Origin: Actinospineispora spinosispora DSM 44797
GTDB lineage: Bacteria; Actinomycetota; Actinomycetes; Mycobacteriales; Pseudonocardiaceae
Assembly (NCBI RefSeq): GCF_000429025.1
Contig: NZ_AUBB01000024.1
Span: 1-64,000, forward strand
Reading direction: 5' to 3'
Length of the DNA: 64,000 nucleotides
The notes under the pieces were generated by a model. It did no database searches and was not told where the DNA came from. It worked only from the letters and a program-made list of their open reading frames with translations. Made by a program: the position numbers and the translations under genes. Each line of letters begins with the position of its first letter. Position 1 is the stretch's first letter. Below, piece by piece: positions 48,830 through 57,566 of the stretch.

Positions 48830-49753
48830 TCAACCCGCCGAATGCGCTCCGGTCATGAGCGCGGCCAGATCGTCCGGCTGCAGGAATGACGGGGGCGGCG
48901 GCGGGCCCCACGAGTAGAGACCGGCCATGCCGTGCAGCACGTCGGGACTCCACAGCTCGTCCTCACCGATCGCGTCCATGTCGGAGTAGTACTCGGAGAA
49001 GTTGCCGGCGGGGTCCTTGAGGTAGTAGAAGAAGTTGGCGCCGGCGAAGTGCCTGCCCAGACCCCAGATGTGCCGCTCGGGGTGACCGTCGAGCATGGTC
49101 TGCGCGCCCCGGCCGACCTCGTCGACGTCCTCGACCTGCCAGCTCGTGTGGTGCAGGAAGTTGACCGGAGCGGCCATGACCAGCACGTTGTGGTGGTCGA
49201 CCGAGCAACGCATGAACGCGGCCCGGTCACCCATGTAGTCGCTGACCTTGAAACCGAGCCCCTCGGTGAAGAACCGCATCGCGGCGGCCAGATCGGTGCT
49301 GCCGAGCACGGCGTGGCCGAGCTTGCGCGGCGTGACCGGGTCGGTGCGGGTGAGGAACGGCGCGCGTCCCCACCGCTCGACCCGGCCCGGCCCGTTGTAC
49401 GGGGTGGGCGAGGGCACCGGGTCGACGATCAGGCGCGGGCGGACCGTGACACACACGGGTGTCCCGGTCGACGGCTCGGTGGCACGCAGTGAGTCGTGCT
49501 CGACCGAGACCGGCAGGTCCAGCGCACGCAGCCGGCTGGCGATCGAGGCGATGTCGTCCGGGTCGTCGGCGGCGATCGTCAGCTCGGCCAGCCGTCTGGT
49601 CGGGGCGTGCACGATCTCCAGCTGGTCGCCGCCGTCGCGGGTGGCGAACACTCCGTCGCCGCGAGGCCGCAGCCCGAAGTCGGTGTAGTACGCGATGGTC
49701 TCCGCGACGTTCGGGACGCCGATGCGGACCTTGGCCAACCCGTGCAGTGCCAT
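48830..49753 (-). CDS. Extradiol ring-cleavage dioxygenase (type I, VOC fold)
   Basis: 307 residues with two vicinal-oxygen-chelate domains. Metal ligands are His in RKLGHAVLG, His in NFLHHTSWQVEDVDEV and Glu in GNFSEYYSD, the 2-His-1-carboxylate iron triad. The second domain carries all three, as in 2,3-dihydroxybiphenyl dioxygenases. It cleaves a catechol-type ring next to the hydroxyls. It follows the FAH and flavin hydroxylase genes in one leftward operon, giving hydroxylation, ring cleavage and hydrolysis. Confidence 0.88.
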   Translation of the reverse strand: MALHGLAKVRIGVPNVAETIAYYTDFGLRPRGDGVFATRDGGDQLEIVHAPTRRLAELTIAADDPDDIASIASRLRALDLPVSVEHDSLRATEPSTGTPVCVTVRPRLIVDPVPSPTPYNGPGRVERWGRAPFLTRTDPVTPRKLGHAVLGSTDLAAAMRFFTEGLGFKVSDYMGDRAAFMRCSVDHHNVLVMAAPVNFLHHTSWQVEDVDEVGRGAQTMLDGHPERHIWGLGRHFAGANFFYYLKDPAGNFSEYYSDMDAIGEDELWSPDVLHGMAGLYSWGPPPPPSFLQPDDLAALMTGAHSAG

Positions 49754-49756
49754 GGC

Positions 49757-50608
49757 TCAGTCCTCCGCCACGAAGCGCTGGTGCAGTTCGCCGATGCCGC
49801 TGATCCAGCTGTCCAGCTTCTCGCCAGGTCGCAGGAACCGCTGCGGCGTGCGTCCCATGCCGACCCCGGCCGGCGTCCCGGTGAAGATCACGTCGCCCGG
49901 GTACAGCGTCACGGTCTCGGAGAGCGCGGCGACGATGCGCGGCACCGAGAAGATCAGGTCGCTGGTGCGGCTCTTCTGCACCTGCTCACCGTCGATCGAG
50001 CAGCCCAGCTCCAGGTCGTCCGGGTTGTCCAGCTCGTCGGGGGTGACCAGCCACGGGCCCTGCGGCGAGAACCCGGGCAGCGACTTCGCCAGACCGAACT
50101 GCGGCGCGGGCCCACGCAGCTGCGCGGTGCGCTCGGAGATGTCCTGGCCGACGGTGAGCCCGGCGACGTGGGACCACGCGTCGTGCGCGGTGACCCGGCG
50201 GGCGGTGCGGCCGATGACCGCGACCAGCTCGACCTCCCAGTCCACCGTCGTTCCCTCGGGGATGACGACCTCGCTGTCCGGGCCGGCGAAGCTGGAGACG
50301 TACTTGGTGAACACCGGCGGCAGCTGGGTCGGCGCCTCGAAGCCCGACTCGGCGGCGTGGGCCTGGTAGTTCAGCCCGATGGCGAACACCTGGCGCGGCT
50401 CCGGCGAAGGAGCACCGAGCCGGGCACGGTCCAGAGCGATCGTGTCGCCGGGGGACAGGCTCGCCGCCCACTCGACGACTTCCTGCCAGGACTCGTAGAC
50501 CGACTGCAGCCCCGGCCCGAAGCGGCCCTGCGACGCGGTGGCGATGTCGACGGCCCGGTCGGAATCGACGACCAGGGCCGCGCGGTTGTCGAGGTTGGCG
50601 ATGCGCAT
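49757..50608 (-). CDS. Fumarylacetoacetate hydrolase family protein
   Basis: 283 residues. Motifs: VFAIGLNYQAHAAESG, the metal-binding TTVDWEVELVAVIG (Glu-x-Glu), and the C-terminal GDVIFTGTPAGVGMGRTP with basic residues after it. It probably hydrolyses the ring-cleavage product, or hydrates/decarboxylates a dienoate, downstream of the extradiol dioxygenase. It is 3 bp upstream of that gene and 21 bp after the monooxygenase gene. Confidence 0.9.
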   Translation of the reverse strand: MRIANLDNRAALVVDSDRAVDIATASQGRFGPGLQSVYESWQEVVEWAASLSPGDTIALDRARLGAPSPEPRQVFAIGLNYQAHAAESGFEAPTQLPPVFTKYVSSFAGPDSEVVIPEGTTVDWEVELVAVIGRTARRVTAHDAWSHVAGLTVGQDISERTAQLRGPAPQFGLAKSLPGFSPQGPWLVTPDELDNPDDLELGCSIDGEQVQKSRTSDLIFSVPRIVAALSETVTLYPGDVIFTGTPAGVGMGRTPQRFLRPGEKLDSWISGIGELHQRFVAED

Positions 50609-50629
50609 GGACTCTCCTAGCGGTACTGA

Positions 50630-52135
50630 TTAGTGGGCAGGGCTGGTCAGCGTGTGGGCAGTGGTCAGGAACTGCGTGGTCAGCGCCGCGCAGTCGGCGT
50701 GGTCGGCGACGGCGCCGAAGATGTAGCGGTCCGGTCGGAGCAGGACGGCGGCGGCGCCGCGCTCGGTGAACCAGCGGGTCGCCGCGCCGGTCACGTCGTC
50801 CAGGTCGGCGCCGGCACCGATCGAGAGCGCCGGTAGCCCGGGGCTGACGACCGGGTCGAGGGTCAGCAGCACCGGGCCGTCGCCGAGGAGATCGTCGAGC
50901 AGCCCGGTCCGGCCGTCCTGGGCGACGGTGAACTGCGGGAGGAGCGTCCCGCGCAGCGCCTCGATGTCGACGTCGCGCGCCGTCACGCCGGGCCCGAGCA
51001 CCGGCAGCGCCGCCACCGGCAGTACCCGGCGCGGATCGGCGCCACCGGCGATCATCCGGGCGTCCCGCCGCGCCGCCTGTTCCGGATCGAGCACGCAGAT
51101 GACCCTGCCGAGCTCGACCGACAGCGCGATCGCGTGCTGCAGGTGCACCAGGCGTTCGTCGGTGTAGGTGTCCAGGAGCGCGGGCCCGGACTCGCGGCGC
51201 AGTACCCGGTCCAGCTTCCAGACCAGGTTCGCCGCGTCGCGCAGGCCCGAGCACATGCCCTGCCCGGCGAACGGCGGCATCTGGTGCGCGGCGTCGCCTG
51301 CGATCAGCAGCCGGCCCTGGTTCCACCGGTGCGCCCAGCGCGCGGCGAACGTGTAGACGGCGTGCCGCTCCAGGGTCGTGTTCGACGGGGCGCGACCCCA
51401 GGCTTCCAGCAGCTGCCAGGCCTTCTCGGTGCAGTTGAGCTCGTCGCGGGTCTCGCCGGGCAGCCGCATGAACTCCCAGCGCCGCCGCCCGGGACCGCCC
51501 GACACCACGGTCGTCGGCCGCGCCGGGTCGCACAGCTGCCAGTTCTGCGGCGACCACTCGCGGTCGTCGAGGGGGATCGTGTCGACGATCAGCCAGTCGA
51601 AGAAGAACCCCTGGTCCCGCACCTCGACGCCCATGTGGCGGCGCACGAAGCTGTTCGCCCCGTCGCAGCCCACGACGAACCGCGCCCGAGCCTGCTCGCC
51701 GTCGCCGTAGGTCACGACGACCTCGTCGTCGTCCTCCTCGATGCCCACGACCTCGGCACCGCGCAGCAACGTGACGGTCGGCATCGCCTCGACCGCGGTG
51801 GCCAGGACCTGCTCCAACTGGGGCTGGGAGAAGAAGCTCGCCGTCGGCCAGCCCGACGGCCCGGCGCCGGACCAGTCCATGCGTACCAGCAGCTCACCGG
51901 CGGCGTTGCGCCACTCGTAGTGGTCCGGCACCGCCTCGGACACCGCCCTGACCTCGTCGGTCAGCCCCATCGACTGGAAGATCCGGCCGATCTCGTCGTC
52001 GAAGTGCACTGCGCGCGGCAACGGGTACGGAGCAGGCCAGCGTTCCCGGACGAGCACGGCACGCCCACGCAGCCCGAGCAGCCGCGCCGTCGCCAGCCCG
52101 ACCGGCCCGGCGCCGACGACCACCACGTCCCACAT
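50630..52135 (-). CDS. FAD-dependent aromatic hydroxylase (MhpA/PheA-like)
   Basis: 501 residues. The dinucleotide-binding loop is VVVGAGPVGLATARLLGLRG near the N-terminus. The DG motif is VGCDGANSFVRRHMG, and the GD motif reads LLIAGDAAHQMPPFAGQGMCSGLRDAANLVWKL. This is the class of single-component aromatic hydroxylases such as MhpA (3-hydroxyphenylpropionate) and phenol hydroxylase. The C-terminal thioredoxin-like part is present. It probably makes the catechol for the dioxygenase. It is divergent from the GntR gene. Confidence 0.9.
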   Translation of the reverse strand: MWDVVVVGAGPVGLATARLLGLRGRAVLVRERWPAPYPLPRAVHFDDEIGRIFQSMGLTDEVRAVSEAVPDHYEWRNAAGELLVRMDWSGAGPSGWPTASFFSQPQLEQVLATAVEAMPTVTLLRGAEVVGIEEDDDEVVVTYGDGEQARARFVVGCDGANSFVRRHMGVEVRDQGFFFDWLIVDTIPLDDREWSPQNWQLCDPARPTTVVSGGPGRRRWEFMRLPGETRDELNCTEKAWQLLEAWGRAPSNTTLERHAVYTFAARWAHRWNQGRLLIAGDAAHQMPPFAGQGMCSGLRDAANLVWKLDRVLRRESGPALLDTYTDERLVHLQHAIALSVELGRVICVLDPEQAARRDARMIAGGADPRRVLPVAALPVLGPGVTARDVDIEALRGTLLPQFTVAQDGRTGLLDDLLGDGPVLLTLDPVVSPGLPALSIGAGADLDDVTGAATRWFTERGAAAVLLRPDRYIFGAVADHADCAALTTQFLTTAHTLTSPAH

Positions 52136-52173
52136 GCCTACTGTCTACTCAAGCGATAATCGAACTGTCAATG

Positions 52174-52187
52174 AACTTTCGAAAGTT
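52174..52187. promoter_or_regulatory. Operator-like palindrome between the hydroxylase and GntR genes
   Basis: AACTTTCGAAAGTT is a perfect 14-bp palindrome, 34 bp before the GntR start codon and 39 bp before the hydroxylase start. It is the best candidate for the GntR regulator's own binding site controlling both transcripts. Confidence 0.55.
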
Positions 52188-52220
52188 AGTCCGACTGTCG
52201 TATCTTGTTAGGGTGACGGC

Positions 52221-52952
52221 ATGGTGAGCACGGCGAAGCTGACCCGCGCCGAGAGCGTGTACGCGCGACTGCGCGCCGACATCCTCGGCGGGCGGCTGGC
52301 GCCCGGGCAGCGGTTGAAGTTCCCTGAGCTGCTGGAACGCTACGGAACGAGCGTCGGCGCGGCACGTGAGGCGTTGACCAGGCTGGCCGCCGCCGGGCTG
52401 GTTCGTGCGCAGGCGCACCAGGGATACATGGTCATCCCGCTGTCCCACGAGGACCTCGCCGAGCTCACCCAGGCACGCGTGGAGATCGAGTCGATGGTGC
52501 TGCGGCTCTCCGTCCGGCACGGGGACCTGCGGTGGGAGGCCGAGGCGGTCGCGGCGCACCACCTGATGGAGCGCACGCCGTTCCTCGCCGACGACGATGC
52601 CGACCACCCGGCCGACAGCTGGTCCGCCGCGCACGCCGCGTTCCACCTGGCCCTGCTCGCCGGCTGCCCCAACCAGCGGCTCCTCGCGATGGCTCAGGGT
52701 CTTCGGGAGGAGGCCGAGCTGTACATGCACTGGTCGGTCTCGTTCGGGCGCGAACCCGACCGGGACGTCCGGGCCGAGCACCGGGCGATCCTGGACGCGG
52801 CCCTCTCCCGAGACGCGGACCTGGCCGGCAACCTGATAGCCGACCACATATCCCACACAGCCCGCCTCCTGATCACCTGCGCCCCAGACGCCCCCAACCC
52901 TCCCCTCGTGAGTGATGAGGGCGTCTACCCCGAAGGGGCGCCGAAGGCGTAG
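52221..52952 (+). CDS. GntR-family regulator (FCD type)
   Basis: 243 residues. The winged helix-turn-helix (about 8-75) reads VYARLRADILGGRLAPGQRLKF, then ERYGTSVGAAREALTRLAAAGLVRAQAHQGYMV. The FCD ligand domain (about 85-220) has a Val-Glu-Ile-Glu helix, Asp/His metal ligands (AAHAAFHLALLAG, DVRAEHRAIL and DHISHTARL). It should control the divergent aromatic operon in response to an organic acid. The last 16 codons and the TAG stop are encoded by a family-A repeat, so the natural C-terminus has probably been replaced. Confidence 0.88.
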   Translation: MVSTAKLTRAESVYARLRADILGGRLAPGQRLKFPELLERYGTSVGAAREALTRLAAAGLVRAQAHQGYMVIPLSHEDLAELTQARVEIESMVLRLSVRHGDLRWEAEAVAAHHLMERTPFLADDDADHPADSWSAAHAAFHLALLAGCPNQRLLAMAQGLREEAELYMHWSVSFGREPDRDVRAEHRAILDAALSRDADLAGNLIADHISHTARLLITCAPDAPNPPLVSDEGVYPEGAPKA

Positions 52953-53028
52953 CCGGAGTGGGCACTCACGACAGCTTTTCCGTCGTGAGGGTCCAGTCCG
53001 GCTATAGGCGCCCTCATCACTCACGAGG
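52904..53028. repeat. Family-A palindromic repeat (locus 3), overlapping the GntR 3' end
   Basis: Arms CCTCGTGAGTGATGAGGGCG (52904-52923) and CGCCCTCATCACTCACGAGG (53009-53028) are perfect complements. The interior has CTACCCCGAAGGGGCGCCGA (52926-52945), the reverse complement of the core in locus 1, and a small hairpin CTCACGAC/GTCGTGAG. The left arm lies inside the GntR reading frame. Confidence 0.88.
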
Positions 53029-53312
53029 GCACCCCGAGGCAGCGCAACTCTGTGCACGCGGTCGGGACCACGGCCGTCGTACCCGGCTTAGCCCGTGCCC
53101 GGCTTAGCCCGTGCCCGGCTTCAAGGCATCTCGGCTTCGCCGTCGACTCGTGAGTGGCAAGGGCGCCTATAGGCGCCCGGAGCACTCACGACGAAAAGCG
53201 TGTCGTGAGTGCTCCGAGCGCCTACGCCTTCGGCGCCGCTTCGCGGTAGACGCCCTTGCCGCTCACGATGGCGCCGCTTCGGGGTAGACGCCCTTGCCAC
53301 TCACGGAGGGGG
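52953..53312. other. Convergent junction occupied by two family-A elements
   Basis: 360 bp without a gene between GntR and the leftward TetR gene. It holds the right part of repeat locus 3, a short tandem of CCCGGCTTAGCCCGTG (about 53082-53121, two and a half copies) and repeat locus 4 (53149-53305). No open frame is supported. Confidence 0.75.
53149..53305. repeat. Family-A palindromic repeat (locus 4)
   Basis: Outer arms CGTGAGTGGCAAGGGCG (53149-53165) and CGCCCTTGCCACTCACG (53289-53305), perfect over 17 bp. Inside are CGCCTATAGGCG (53164-53175), GAGCACTCACGACG and its partner GTCGTGAGTGCTC, the CTACGCCTTCGGCGCCG core, and a second partial right end. It looks like two elements nested or recombined. 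It ends 8 bp before the TetR stop codon. Confidence 0.85.
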
Positions 53313-53942
53313 TCAGGTGAGGCGGGCTGCTGCTGTTACTGCTTCCGCGTCGGCTGGGGTCAGGCCCAGGGAGGCCAGGACGTGTCGGGTGTAGGCGTAC
53401 TCGGAGCCCGCCTCGTGGTGGGCGGCGAGGATTTGGCGGATCAGTGCCAGCGCGCTGGAGATGACCGCGGTGAGCGTCACCTCCAGGTCCGGGATGACGA
53501 ACCGTCCGCTGTCGATCCCGCGTTCCAGAGCGGCTCTGGCATACGGATGAATGGTCGTGTCGAACAGCGCATCGGCGCTGGACAGATTCACCAGAAGCTG
53601 GGCGAAATCGGGCTCTTCATAAGCCAATCGGATGAACCGGAAGCAGGAGATCGCCACGGCTTCGGCCGGATCACTGTCCGGAGCCGACGGCGTGCTCGCC
53701 GTCGCGGCGAGGTCGGTCAGGCTCTCCGTGACCACGGCCTCGACGAGCTCCTCCTTGGTGGAGAAGTGGTTGTAGAACGAGCCGAGTGCGACGTCGGCCC
53801 GCTCGGTGATCTCCTGAATCCGCAGGCCGGCGACGCCTCGCTCGGTGATCAGCATGCGGCCGGCGTCGAGCAGGCGTCGTCGGGTTCGTTCACGTTGCCG
53901 GTCGCCGCGGGTCGGACCGGTGCGTTGGGTTGCCTGCGCCAC
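53313..53942 (-). CDS. TetR-family transcriptional regulator
   Basis: 209 residues from a GTG at 53942 (another GTG at 53981 is possible). The helix-turn-helix reads RRRLLDAGRMLITERGVAGLRIQEITERADVALGSFYNHFSTKEELVEAV. The C-terminal ligand pocket has FIRLAYEEPDFAQLLVNLSSADALFD. It is divergent from the long operon starting at 54074 that ends in mce genes, and an imperfect inverted repeat lies between them, so control of lipid or terpenoid import is likely. Confidence 0.85.
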   Translation of the reverse strand: MAQATQRTGPTRGDRQRERTRRRLLDAGRMLITERGVAGLRIQEITERADVALGSFYNHFSTKEELVEAVVTESLTDLAATASTPSAPDSDPAEAVAISCFRFIRLAYEEPDFAQLLVNLSSADALFDTTIHPYARAALERGIDSGRFVIPDLEVTLTAVISSALALIRQILAAHHEAGSEYAYTRHVLASLGLTPADAEAVTAAARLT

Positions 53943-54002
53943 GGGCCCATTCTGCCACGTTCCGTGACCGCTGCCCGCCACGAATGAGTGTTTCCTCAGT
54001 CT

Positions 54003-54016
54003 TGAAAGTTCGTTCA
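54003..54016. promoter_or_regulatory. Putative TetR operator
   Basis: TGAAAGTTCGTTCA is an imperfect dyad (10 of 14 positions symmetric), flanked by direct repeats CAGTCT at 53997-54002 and 54015-54020. It lies between the TetR gene and the mce-containing operon, where an autoregulatory TetR site is expected. Confidence 0.45.
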
Positions 54017-54073
54017 GTCTGCCGTAGCTTCCTCCGTCAACGACAGAAATACGTTTCGTGACGGGAGAAGTGG

Positions 54074-54931
54074 ATGCTGGCAGCGCTGCTCGGTGCTATC
54101 CCTCAACCTCCGGTTGATGACCCGATGCCCAAGACGGCCGAGACGATCTTCAATATCTTCATCTTCATTCCGCTCGGTATCGCACTGGCGGTGGCCGTCA
54201 GAAAGATCATCAAGGGTAATGGTCCGGTGTTGCTCTACTGCATCATCGGCGGAGCATTCGCGGCGACGATGGAACCGATCGTCGACGTACTGGGCCTGGT
54301 CTATCTCAAGGAAGTCAACGCGTTCGGGACCTTCACCGTTCTCGACCGCACCATGCCGCTCTACATCTGCTTCGTCTACCCCTGGTACGTGGGCGGGCTC
54401 GGATATCTGGCCTCCCGCCTGTTCCGGCGCGGCGTCACGATGAAGAACATGTTCGCGCTGTGGGCGCTGGACTGTGTCGTCGACATCTTCCTGGAGACCC
54501 CGGGAATCCTCGCCGGAACCTACCTCTACTACGGCCACCAGCCGTTCAACTTCTGGGGATTCCCGCTGTGGTGGGGATTCGTCAACCCGGTCATGCCGAT
54601 GCTGGCCGGCGCGCTGATCTACCACCTGGAACCGCGGCTCGACAACGCCTGGAAGAAGCTGGCGATCATCGCGTGCATCCCGATGGCGGACGGCATCGCG
54701 AACGGCGCGGCCGCCTGGCCACTGTGGGCGGTGCTCAACCAGGACGACGTGTCCTACGTCTGGACCCACCTGGCCGCGCTCGTCGTGCTCGGACTCGCGC
54801 TGTTCTCGGTCTGGATCATCGGCCTGACCGTCGCGCGGCCCGCCGACCAGGTCCCCGACGAAACGCTCGGACAGAAGCTCAAAGCGCTCATCATCCCGAC
54901 CTCGCCGGCCAAAACGACCGTCGACGCCTGA
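54074..54931 (+). CDS. Polytopic membrane protein of unknown function (AveC-like candidate)
   Basis: 285 residues with about seven membrane helices. Conserved-looking stretches: GGAFAATMEPIVDVLGLVY, YICFVYPWYVGGLGYLASRLF, a DIFLETPGI segment and the aromatic YGHQPFNFWGFPLWWGFVNP. The aromatic-rich helical pattern recalls actinobacterial proteins annotated as AveC-type spirocyclases, but I am not certain. Buried Glu and Asp residues (MEPIVD, DIFLE) could act on a lipid. It is first of the long operon; the start ATG at 54074 has GGGAGAAG upstream. Confidence 0.6.
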   Translation: MLAALLGAIPQPPVDDPMPKTAETIFNIFIFIPLGIALAVAVRKIIKGNGPVLLYCIIGGAFAATMEPIVDVLGLVYLKEVNAFGTFTVLDRTMPLYICFVYPWYVGGLGYLASRLFRRGVTMKNMFALWALDCVVDIFLETPGILAGTYLYYGHQPFNFWGFPLWWGFVNPVMPMLAGALIYHLEPRLDNAWKKLAIIACIPMADGIANGAAAWPLWAVLNQDDVSYVWTHLAALVVLGLALFSVWIIGLTVARPADQVPDETLGQKLKALIIPTSPAKTTVDA

Positions 54932-54946
54932 GGAGAAGAAACAGAC

Positions 54947-55996
54947 ATGCCGATCGGAATTCATCCCCCGGAGTCCGACCTGATCCTCCCGCTCCCCGCC
55001 GACGGCGAGCAGTGGGACCCGCATCTGATCCACACGCACTATTTCGGCTTCTCGATTCCGGAAGCGCGGATCGGGGCCTTCCTCTACGTGCGCTACCAGC
55101 CGGCGTTCCCGTTGTCCCAGGGCGGCGTGTGCATTTTCCAGGGAACGGACAACTTCGAGCCCACCGACATGGCGTTCATGGACTACGAGATCACCATGCC
55201 GTGGCCCGAGATCGACGGAAACAAGATCACCACGGCCAACGGCCTGTCGATCGAGTTCCTCGAGCTGGGCCGGGTCGCCCGCATCACCTACACGAGCAGC
55301 GACGGCTCGACGAGCGTGGACGTCACCGCCACCGCGGTCACCCCGCTGCTGGCCAGGGGCCACATCATGCCGGGCGAGGAGGACCACCACGCCGTCGGCA
55401 GCAAGTCGGGTGGCACCGAGCAGTTCATGCACATGACCGGTGAGCTGGTGCTGCACGGCGAACGCCACGCAATCGACTGTTTCGCGCCGAGGGACCGCTC
55501 CTGGCGCCAGGTCCGGCTGGAGACCCGGGGCGGTGCCACACCGGTCCCGCCGATCGGCTGGTCACCCATGTACTTCGGACCCGACCTCATCTTCAACCAG
55601 ATCAGCTTCGAACCGCTGGACACCGACCCGGCGTGGGCCGGGCTGTACAACGTCGGCGACCGGCCGTCGCACCACTACGCGTGGATCCAGCTGGGCGACG
55701 AGACCCGGGCGATCACCTCGGTGCGGCGCAACGTGCTGGAGTACCACGACCGGATCCACCTGCCGGTCCGCCAGGAGATCACCGCCGTCGACGAGCACGG
55801 CGCCACCTACGGCTTCCACGGCGAGGCGATCGCCTGCGCGACGCTGCCCGCCTGGCCGAACACGTCGTTCCACGACAGCGTCTACCGCTGGGAGGACGAG
55901 CAGGGCCGCGTCGCCCATGCCACCTACCAGGAGCTGTGGTTCGACAAGTACCAGCGGCACATGAAGCAGCGCAGCGCACAGTTGGTGAGCAGATGA
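54947..55996 (+). CDS. DUF7064/DUF7065-like protein (hydroxysteroid- or lipid-associated, lipocalin-like)
   Basis: 349 residues, rich in beta strands, no signal or membrane segment. Features include FPLSQGGVCIFQGTDN, an early YVRYQPAF, a middle HAIDCFAPRDRSWRQVR and a C-terminal ATLPAWPNTSFHDSVYRWED. The pattern resembles proteins seen in actinobacterial steroid or terpenoid gene clusters and distantly the AttH/CrtC hydratase-like fold. Biochemical role is unknown. It starts 15 bp after the membrane protein gene, and its stop overlaps the next start by 4 bp. Confidence 0.6.
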   Translation: MPIGIHPPESDLILPLPADGEQWDPHLIHTHYFGFSIPEARIGAFLYVRYQPAFPLSQGGVCIFQGTDNFEPTDMAFMDYEITMPWPEIDGNKITTANGLSIEFLELGRVARITYTSSDGSTSVDVTATAVTPLLARGHIMPGEEDHHAVGSKSGGTEQFMHMTGELVLHGERHAIDCFAPRDRSWRQVRLETRGGATPVPPIGWSPMYFGPDLIFNQISFEPLDTDPAWAGLYNVGDRPSHHYAWIQLGDETRAITSVRRNVLEYHDRIHLPVRQEITAVDEHGATYGFHGEAIACATLPAWPNTSFHDSVYRWEDEQGRVAHATYQELWFDKYQRHMKQRSAQLVSR

Positions 55997-57564
55997 GCCA
56001 CGACGTCATCGTCATCGGCGCCGGCCACAACGGCCTGACCGCCGCCGCCTACCTGGCTCGCGCCGGCCTGCGGGTCGTCGTCCTGGAGGCCTCGCCGACC
56101 TCCGGCGGCATGCTCGGCACCAACGCGATCTTCCCGAGCGCGCCGAACCACCTGATCAACGAGGGTGGCATCCAGGCGTCGATGTTCCGCTCGACGAGCA
56201 TCATCAAGGACCTGGAGCTCGACCGGCACGGGCTGCGGCAGATCATCGCCGACCCGTTCCACGTGCACCTGGACCCGGACGGCTCGTCGCTCGCGTTCTG
56301 GAAGGACCCGGCGCGCACCGCCGAGGAGCTGAAGCGGTTCTCGCACAAGGACGCGCGTGCCTACCTGGAGTTCGCGAACCAGTGCGACGCGGCGATGGAC
56401 CTGGCGCTGCCGTTCATGAACGGCCACCCGACCCGCCCGTCCGGCAAGGAGATCCTCAAGGCGATCCCGAAGGCGGTCCGGCGGCGCAAGGAGCTGACGC
56501 CGTTGATCAGCTTCCTGACCCGGTCGCACGCGGAGATCATCACCGAGCGGTTCGACACCCCGTTGCTGCAGGCGGCGCTGGCGTCGATGCCGCCGTTCTG
56601 CTGGATGACCCAGGACGGCACCGGCTGGGCGCTCATCTACGTGGCGATCTGTCACAAGCTGAACTCCTCCCGCATGGCGGGTGGCTCCGGGTCGCTGCCG
56701 GCCGCGATCCAGCGGTCGTTCGAGTCCTCCGGCGGCACGGTCCGGACCTCGGCGCGGGTCCAGGAGCTGCTGCTCGACGGCAACAACAAGATCACCGGTG
56801 TGCGGCTCGAAGGCGGCGAGGTGCTGCGCGCGCCGTACGTGCTGGCCTCGTGCAGCCCGAAGGCCACGTTGACCGACCTGCTGCCGCGCGGCGTCCTCGA
56901 CGACACGATGCAGCGGCGCGCCGACGCGATCCCGATCGACACCGTCGAGGCGGCCTCACTCAAGATCGACGTGGCGCTCGACGGCCAGCTGACCTTGCCG
57001 AGACACCAGGCCTGGCGCAAGGACGATCTCAACCTGCGCGAGCCGATCATCGCCTGGCAGACGTTCGACGAGCACATCCGGGCCTGGGAGGACACGATCG
57101 CCGGCCGCTGGCCGGACCCGATCTGCGGTATCGGGATCATCCCGTCCGCGCTCGACCCGAGCCAGGCCCCGCCCGGCAAGGACACCTTCTGGTACTGGTC
57201 CGGCATCACTCCGGCGCACCCGACGGAGCCGTGGAAGGACGTGCGGGACAAGATCGGCGACCGCGCGCTCGGCGCCGCCGCCGAGATCTTCGAAGGTCTC
57301 GACTCGATGGTCATCGAGCGGCGGGTGTTCAACATCCCGGACCTGGAGACCCGCTTCAACGTGCCCGGCGGCAACGTCTACCACGTGGATCCCGCGCTGA
57401 TGCGCATGGGACCGCTGCGTCCGGCCAGCGGTTTCGGTAGCTACCACACCCCCGTCGAGGGTCTGTTCCTCAGCGGCGCCGGCACCCACCCGACCGGCGG
57501 GATCAGCGGCATCCCGGGCCAGCAGTCGGCGAAGTGGCTGCTCAAGAAGATGGGGAAGAAGTAG
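55993..57564 (+). CDS. Phytoene-desaturase-like FAD oxidoreductase
   Basis: 523 residues from an ATG overlapping the previous stop (ATGA). The N-terminal FAD motif is VIVIGAGHNGLTAAAYLARAG, then VVVLEASPTSGGMLGTN. A C-terminal FLSGAGTHPTGGISGIPGQQSAKWLL loop closes the FAD site, as in carotenoid and related isoprenoid oxidoreductases. Actinobacterial homologues are found in lipid, sterol and terpenoid pathways. It probably desaturates or isomerises an isoprenoid or steroid substrate handled by the same operon. Confidence 0.87.
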   Translation: MSHDVIVIGAGHNGLTAAAYLARAGLRVVVLEASPTSGGMLGTNAIFPSAPNHLINEGGIQASMFRSTSIIKDLELDRHGLRQIIADPFHVHLDPDGSSLAFWKDPARTAEELKRFSHKDARAYLEFANQCDAAMDLALPFMNGHPTRPSGKEILKAIPKAVRRRKELTPLISFLTRSHAEIITERFDTPLLQAALASMPPFCWMTQDGTGWALIYVAICHKLNSSRMAGGSGSLPAAIQRSFESSGGTVRTSARVQELLLDGNNKITGVRLEGGEVLRAPYVLASCSPKATLTDLLPRGVLDDTMQRRADAIPIDTVEAASLKIDVALDGQLTLPRHQAWRKDDLNLREPIIAWQTFDEHIRAWEDTIAGRWPDPICGIGIIPSALDPSQAPPGKDTFWYWSGITPAHPTEPWKDVRDKIGDRALGAAAEIFEGLDSMVIERRVFNIPDLETRFNVPGGNVYHVDPALMRMGPLRPASGFGSYHTPVEGLFLSGAGTHPTGGISGIPGQQSAKWLLKKMGKK

Positions 57565-57566
57565 CG

